From contig JAQCJA010000181.1 of NCBI GenBank assembly GCA_027593305.1, positions 1 to 8,298 of the forward strand: a stretch of 8,298 bases of DNA, written 5' to 3'. This DNA is from a bacterium (lineage in GTDB: Bacteria; Latescibacterota; UBA2968; UBA8231). Both the position numbers and the translations under genes were made by a program. The notes under the pieces are model-generated. The model did no database searches and was not told the origin of the DNA. It saw only the letters and a program-made list of their open reading frames with translations. This document shows positions 6,446-8,298 of this stretch, in pieces (the stretch's first letter is position 1; every line of letters starts with the position of its first letter).

Positions 6446-7732
6446 CTACCAGCGCGTCGACTGAAACGTCCACCCGGGCTCCACCTTCTGCATTTCGATT
6501 TCGTCATTGCGATCACTCAAGCCGCAATCGAGATAGTTCTGATGCAGGCGCTGCAAGGCCTCATGATCCAGTTCCACCCCGAGGCCTGGCCCGTCGGGTA
6601 CGGTGAGGGCCCCGTCTTTGAACTGCAATGCGCCACCCTTGATGACTTCATCCAACTGCCAGGGATAGTGCGTGTCGACGGCGTATGTGAGGTTTGGTAC
6701 CGCAGCTGCCAGATGGGTCATGGCTGCAAGGGAAATGCCGACATGGCTGTTGGAATGCATCGACAGTCCGAGGCCGAAGGACCGGCAGAAGCGACCCAGC
6801 TCTATGGATGCGCGCAATCCCCCCCAGTAGTGGTGATCCGAAAGGATGATATCCTCCGAACCGAAACGGACACTTCCGGGCAGGTCAGCAAACGATGTTG
6901 TGCACATATTGGTCGCCAATGGGATATCAATCGCTTGCCGCACGCGGCTCATGTCCTGCTGGCCACGTGTCGGGTCCTCATAGTACTCAAGGACTCCCTC
7001 GAGTTTCTTACCCCAGCGGATCGCCGTATCCACGGACCAGACGGCATTCGGGTCAAGGCGCAGTGGCATCCTGTCACCGAAGGCCTGGCGCAGTGCCAGG
7101 ATCGATTCCACCTCAATTTCTGGGTCCAGAGCACCCCCTTTCAGTTTGATCGAGCGAAATCCGAAGGTCGCACACATGACCTGTGCCTGGGCGACAATGC
7201 CTGCGGGATCGAGGGCCTCTGCCTGGCGCGCCGCGGTCCACCCGGTGGCGGCAGGATCGGTGCCGAAGCCCAATGGACCACCAGCACCCTCGTGCTTGAA
7301 GAACAGATAGGCCGAGAAGTCCACTCGATCGCGCGCCCGGCCCCCCAATAGATCGACGACCGGTCGGCCTGTTGTCTTGCCGATGAGATCGAGGCAGGCG
7401 ACTTCCAGTGCGGAGAACATGTGCACGAGTCGGCGCTGATCCCATGGCTGCAGGCCCCGGCGATCCTGCGCATCGGCACCGAAGCGTTGGCGCAGCGCCT
7501 GCTCCAGGCCGGTCAATGCATACGGATCGCGGCCGATCACCACCTCGGCCGAGTCGCGCAGGGCCTGCGTCGTGGCCTCGCTTCCGGGGATCTCGCTGAG
7601 ACCGGAGATGCCATCGTCGCTGATCAACTCGACGATCGTGCGCAGTGCAAAAGGGGCGTGTAGCCCGGCGGCGTTGCGCAATGGCGGGTCGCCAACGGCG
7701 ATCGGTGTGACAATCATTTCGACAATACGCAC
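6446..7732 (-). CDS. gudD: Glucarate dehydratase-like enolase-superfamily enzyme
   Basis: This 428-residue protein follows E. coli glucarate dehydratase (446 residues) along its length. Matching motifs are AAGLHAPF near the N-terminus, RGLQPWD (92-98), KLKGG with Lys196 and Lys198, LDPNAVW with Asp227, YEDP with Glu252, ATNM with Asn275 (the Asn ligand typical of GudD), SDHHYW with Asp299, MHSNSH with His326, DTHYPWQ (353-359) and the ending PGWTF. Asp227, Glu252 and Asn275 would bind Mg2+; Lys198 and the His326-Asp299 pair would be the two bases acting on D-glucarate and L-idarate. The product would be 5-keto-4-deoxyglucarate. All active-site residues are present, so it should be active, on glucarate or a close aldarate. 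The GTG start at 7732 is supported by AGGAG at 7743-7747. It is transcribed towards the tRNA and against the operon, hence separately controlled. Confidence 0.92.
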   Translation of the reverse strand: MRIVEMIVTPIAVGDPPLRNAAGLHAPFALRTIVELISDDGISGLSEIPGSEATTQALRDSAEVVIGRDPYALTGLEQALRQRFGADAQDRRGLQPWDQRRLVHMFSALEVACLDLIGKTTGRPVVDLLGGRARDRVDFSAYLFFKHEGAGGPLGFGTDPAATGWTAARQAEALDPAGIVAQAQVMCATFGFRSIKLKGGALDPEIEVESILALRQAFGDRMPLRLDPNAVWSVDTAIRWGKKLEGVLEYYEDPTRGQQDMSRVRQAIDIPLATNMCTTSFADLPGSVRFGSEDIILSDHHYWGGLRASIELGRFCRSFGLGLSMHSNSHVGISLAAMTHLAAAVPNLTYAVDTHYPWQLDEVIKGGALQFKDGALTVPDGPGLGVELDHEALQRLHQNYLDCGLSDRNDEIEMQKVEPGWTFQSTRW

Positions 7733-7742
7733 GGGGTGACGA

Positions 7743-7747
7743 CTCCT
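7743..7747 (-). promoter_or_regulatory. Ribosome binding site of the glucarate dehydratase-like gene
   Basis: The minus strand reads AGGAG here, ten bases before the GTG at 7732. This decides for the GTG start over the internal ATG six codons... further on (codon 6), which lacks such a site. Confidence 0.7.
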
Positions 7748-7820
7748 GTAGAATATGAGTCAAGGCAGGGGGAGGAAGAAGCGCGCAAAGTTTGTTACCT
7801 TTGTCCCTGGAACGCAACCT
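7748..7820. promoter_or_regulatory. Divergent control region
   Basis: The dehydratase-like gene leaves to the left and the small membrane-protein gene to the right, so promoters for both should lie here. I see an inverted repeat CAAAG (7786-7790) and CTTTG (7799-7803), spaced by eight bases, which could be an operator. -10-like elements are TAGAAT at 7749-7754 on the plus strand and its opposite-strand neighbour TATTCT (7750-7755), but neither has a convincing -35. A purine run GGGGGAGGAAG near 7768-7778 resembles a ribosome site but has no start at the right distance. Confidence 0.35.
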
Positions 7821-8195
7821 ATGAAGACCTCTCCCGGACTCCTTTTCCTCACCACACTGCTCGTGATGTTTGCCGCTGTTCTGGTGGGTGGTCAGGTCTG
7901 GGCTTTCACCGGTATTGTGCCTCTGGGTATCGGTATGGGCCTGGGGTCCGGTGGACTGCTCGGCGTCGGTGCAAGGTCGCTACTGAAACACCTGGCACCC
8001 GGGCGCCGTCAGTTCCTCGGTGAATACCAGGGGGATCTCACAGAGAGTGATTTCGGCGATGTCGCCCAGGTGGTAGCAGAAACCGGGCCCCGTGGCAAGA
8101 TTCGCCATAATGTGCAGGAGCGGGCGGACCGCGTCGCCGGTTCCGTGCGTTCTCTGTTGATCGAAGGCCAGAAGAAGAAGAAGAAGGCCAGATGA
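7821..8195 (+). CDS. Small Gly-rich membrane protein with polylysine C-terminus, function unknown
   Basis: I do not recognise this 124-residue protein. Residues 6-24 form a strong hydrophobic segment. After GGQVW a second, Gly-rich hydrophobic stretch (about 29-52, with GIGMGLGSGG) could cross the membrane as a glycine-zipper-like helix. The rest (53-124) is polar and charged, ending in five lysines then Ala-Arg, and likely faces the cytoplasm. The start chosen is the ATG at 7821, with GGAA at 7809-7812. An in-frame ATG at 7755 would add 22 residues (a basic MSQGRGRKKRAK start) but lacks a ribosome site, uses AGG codons and would crowd the divergent promoter. The stop overlaps the next gene by four bases (ATGA), so the two are co-translated. 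It has no evident link to the sugar-acid genes. Confidence 0.75.
   Translation: MKTSPGLLFLTTLLVMFAAVLVGGQVWAFTGIVPLGIGMGLGSGGLLGVGARSLLKHLAPGRRQFLGEYQGDLTESDFGDVAQVVAETGPRGKIRHNVQERADRVAGSVRSLLIEGQKKKKKAR
8172..8186 (+). repeat. AAG trinucleotide repeat (five units) encoding the lysine tail
   Basis: Five pure AAG codons (8172-8186) encode the Lys run at the end of the small membrane protein. The tract is flanked by copies of AAGGCCAGA (8164-8172 and AAGGCCAGA at 8185-8193). It also supplies the purine-rich sequence just upstream of the next start at 8192, so it may double as its ribosome site. Confidence 0.85.
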
Positions 8196-8298
8196 GCAAG
8201 GCGTCGGAAGACAAAGGGGGCGGAGTCGCGGGGCGGCTGAGAAGGCTGGGCCTCGGTCGCAAGGCCAATGACGAAGGTGTGCGTGCCGCAGACGGCGA
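8192..8298 (+). CDS. Start of an unidentified gene, 3' partial
   Basis: An ATG at 8192 overlaps the previous stop (ATGA) and opens a frame that stays open to the window end, giving 35 complete codons. The visible N-terminus begins MSKASEDKGGG and then has a basic stretch (RLRRLGLGRK, about 15-24). It has no signal peptide or hydrophobic segment. AAGAAGG just upstream (8181-8187) can serve as ribosome site. Too little is present to assign a family. The four-base overlap suggests it works with the small membrane protein. Confidence 0.65.
   Translation, partial: MSKASEDKGGGVAGRLRRLGLGRKANDEGVRAADG

Noticed and set aside
6326..7351. A 341-codon plus-strand open frame beginning inside the tRNA
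   Set aside because: It overlaps the tRNA and runs antisense to the glucarate dehydratase-like gene, whose active-site motifs are complete; the TDLA repeats in it are just the 12-bp tandem repeat read as protein.
7755..7820. Upstream ATG at 7755 as start of the small membrane protein
   Set aside because: It has no ribosome site, its codons (AGG, GGA, TTT) do not match the neighbouring genes, and it would occupy nearly all the divergent control region.

Overview
The window is about 8.3 kb of GC-rich, densely coding bacterial DNA. Genes overlap by one or four bases, start after Shine-Dalgarno-like sequences, and the single tRNA gene encodes its own CCA end. This fits a free-living, metabolically versatile bacterium, probably a proteobacterium, but nothing here fixes the taxon. 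No transposase, integrase, phage gene or CRISPR array is visible.

Layout. From the left edge to 6173 there is one plus-strand operon of six genes, with junctions between -4 and +9 bases: (1) a TIM-barrel sugar-phosphate isomerase/epimerase, cut by the window edge; (2) a Gfo/Idh/MocA NAD(P)-dependent oxidoreductase; (3) an enolase-superfamily acid-sugar dehydratase with a D-galactonate-dehydratase-type active site; (4) a second, divergent enolase-superfamily protein with an unusual active site and a C-terminal extension; (5) an M55 (DppA-type) zinc D-aminopeptidase; (6) a CE7 (acetyl xylan esterase/cephalosporin C deacetylase) hydrolase. Next come a tRNA-Lys(TTT) gene (6285-6359) and a 12-bp tandem repeat abutting its 3' side. 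On the minus strand lies a third enolase-superfamily gene, a glucarate dehydratase homologue (6446-7732). At the right, a divergently read two-gene unit encodes a small Gly-rich membrane protein with a polylysine tail and, overlapping it by four bases, the first 35 codons of an unidentified gene.

How the genes may work together (inference): the operon reads as cytoplasmic catabolism of a decorated sugar acid. The esterase and the M55 enzyme would remove acyl and amide or peptide groups, the oxidoreductase and isomerase would interconvert sugar forms, and the dehydratases would make 2-keto-3-deoxy acids. No transporter, aldolase, kinase or regulator lies inside the window, so the substrate cannot be named. 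The most unusual member is the gene 4 protein, which keeps the barrel lysines and two acidic metal ligands but has His where the third ligand should be and lacks the usual second-half acid/base motifs.
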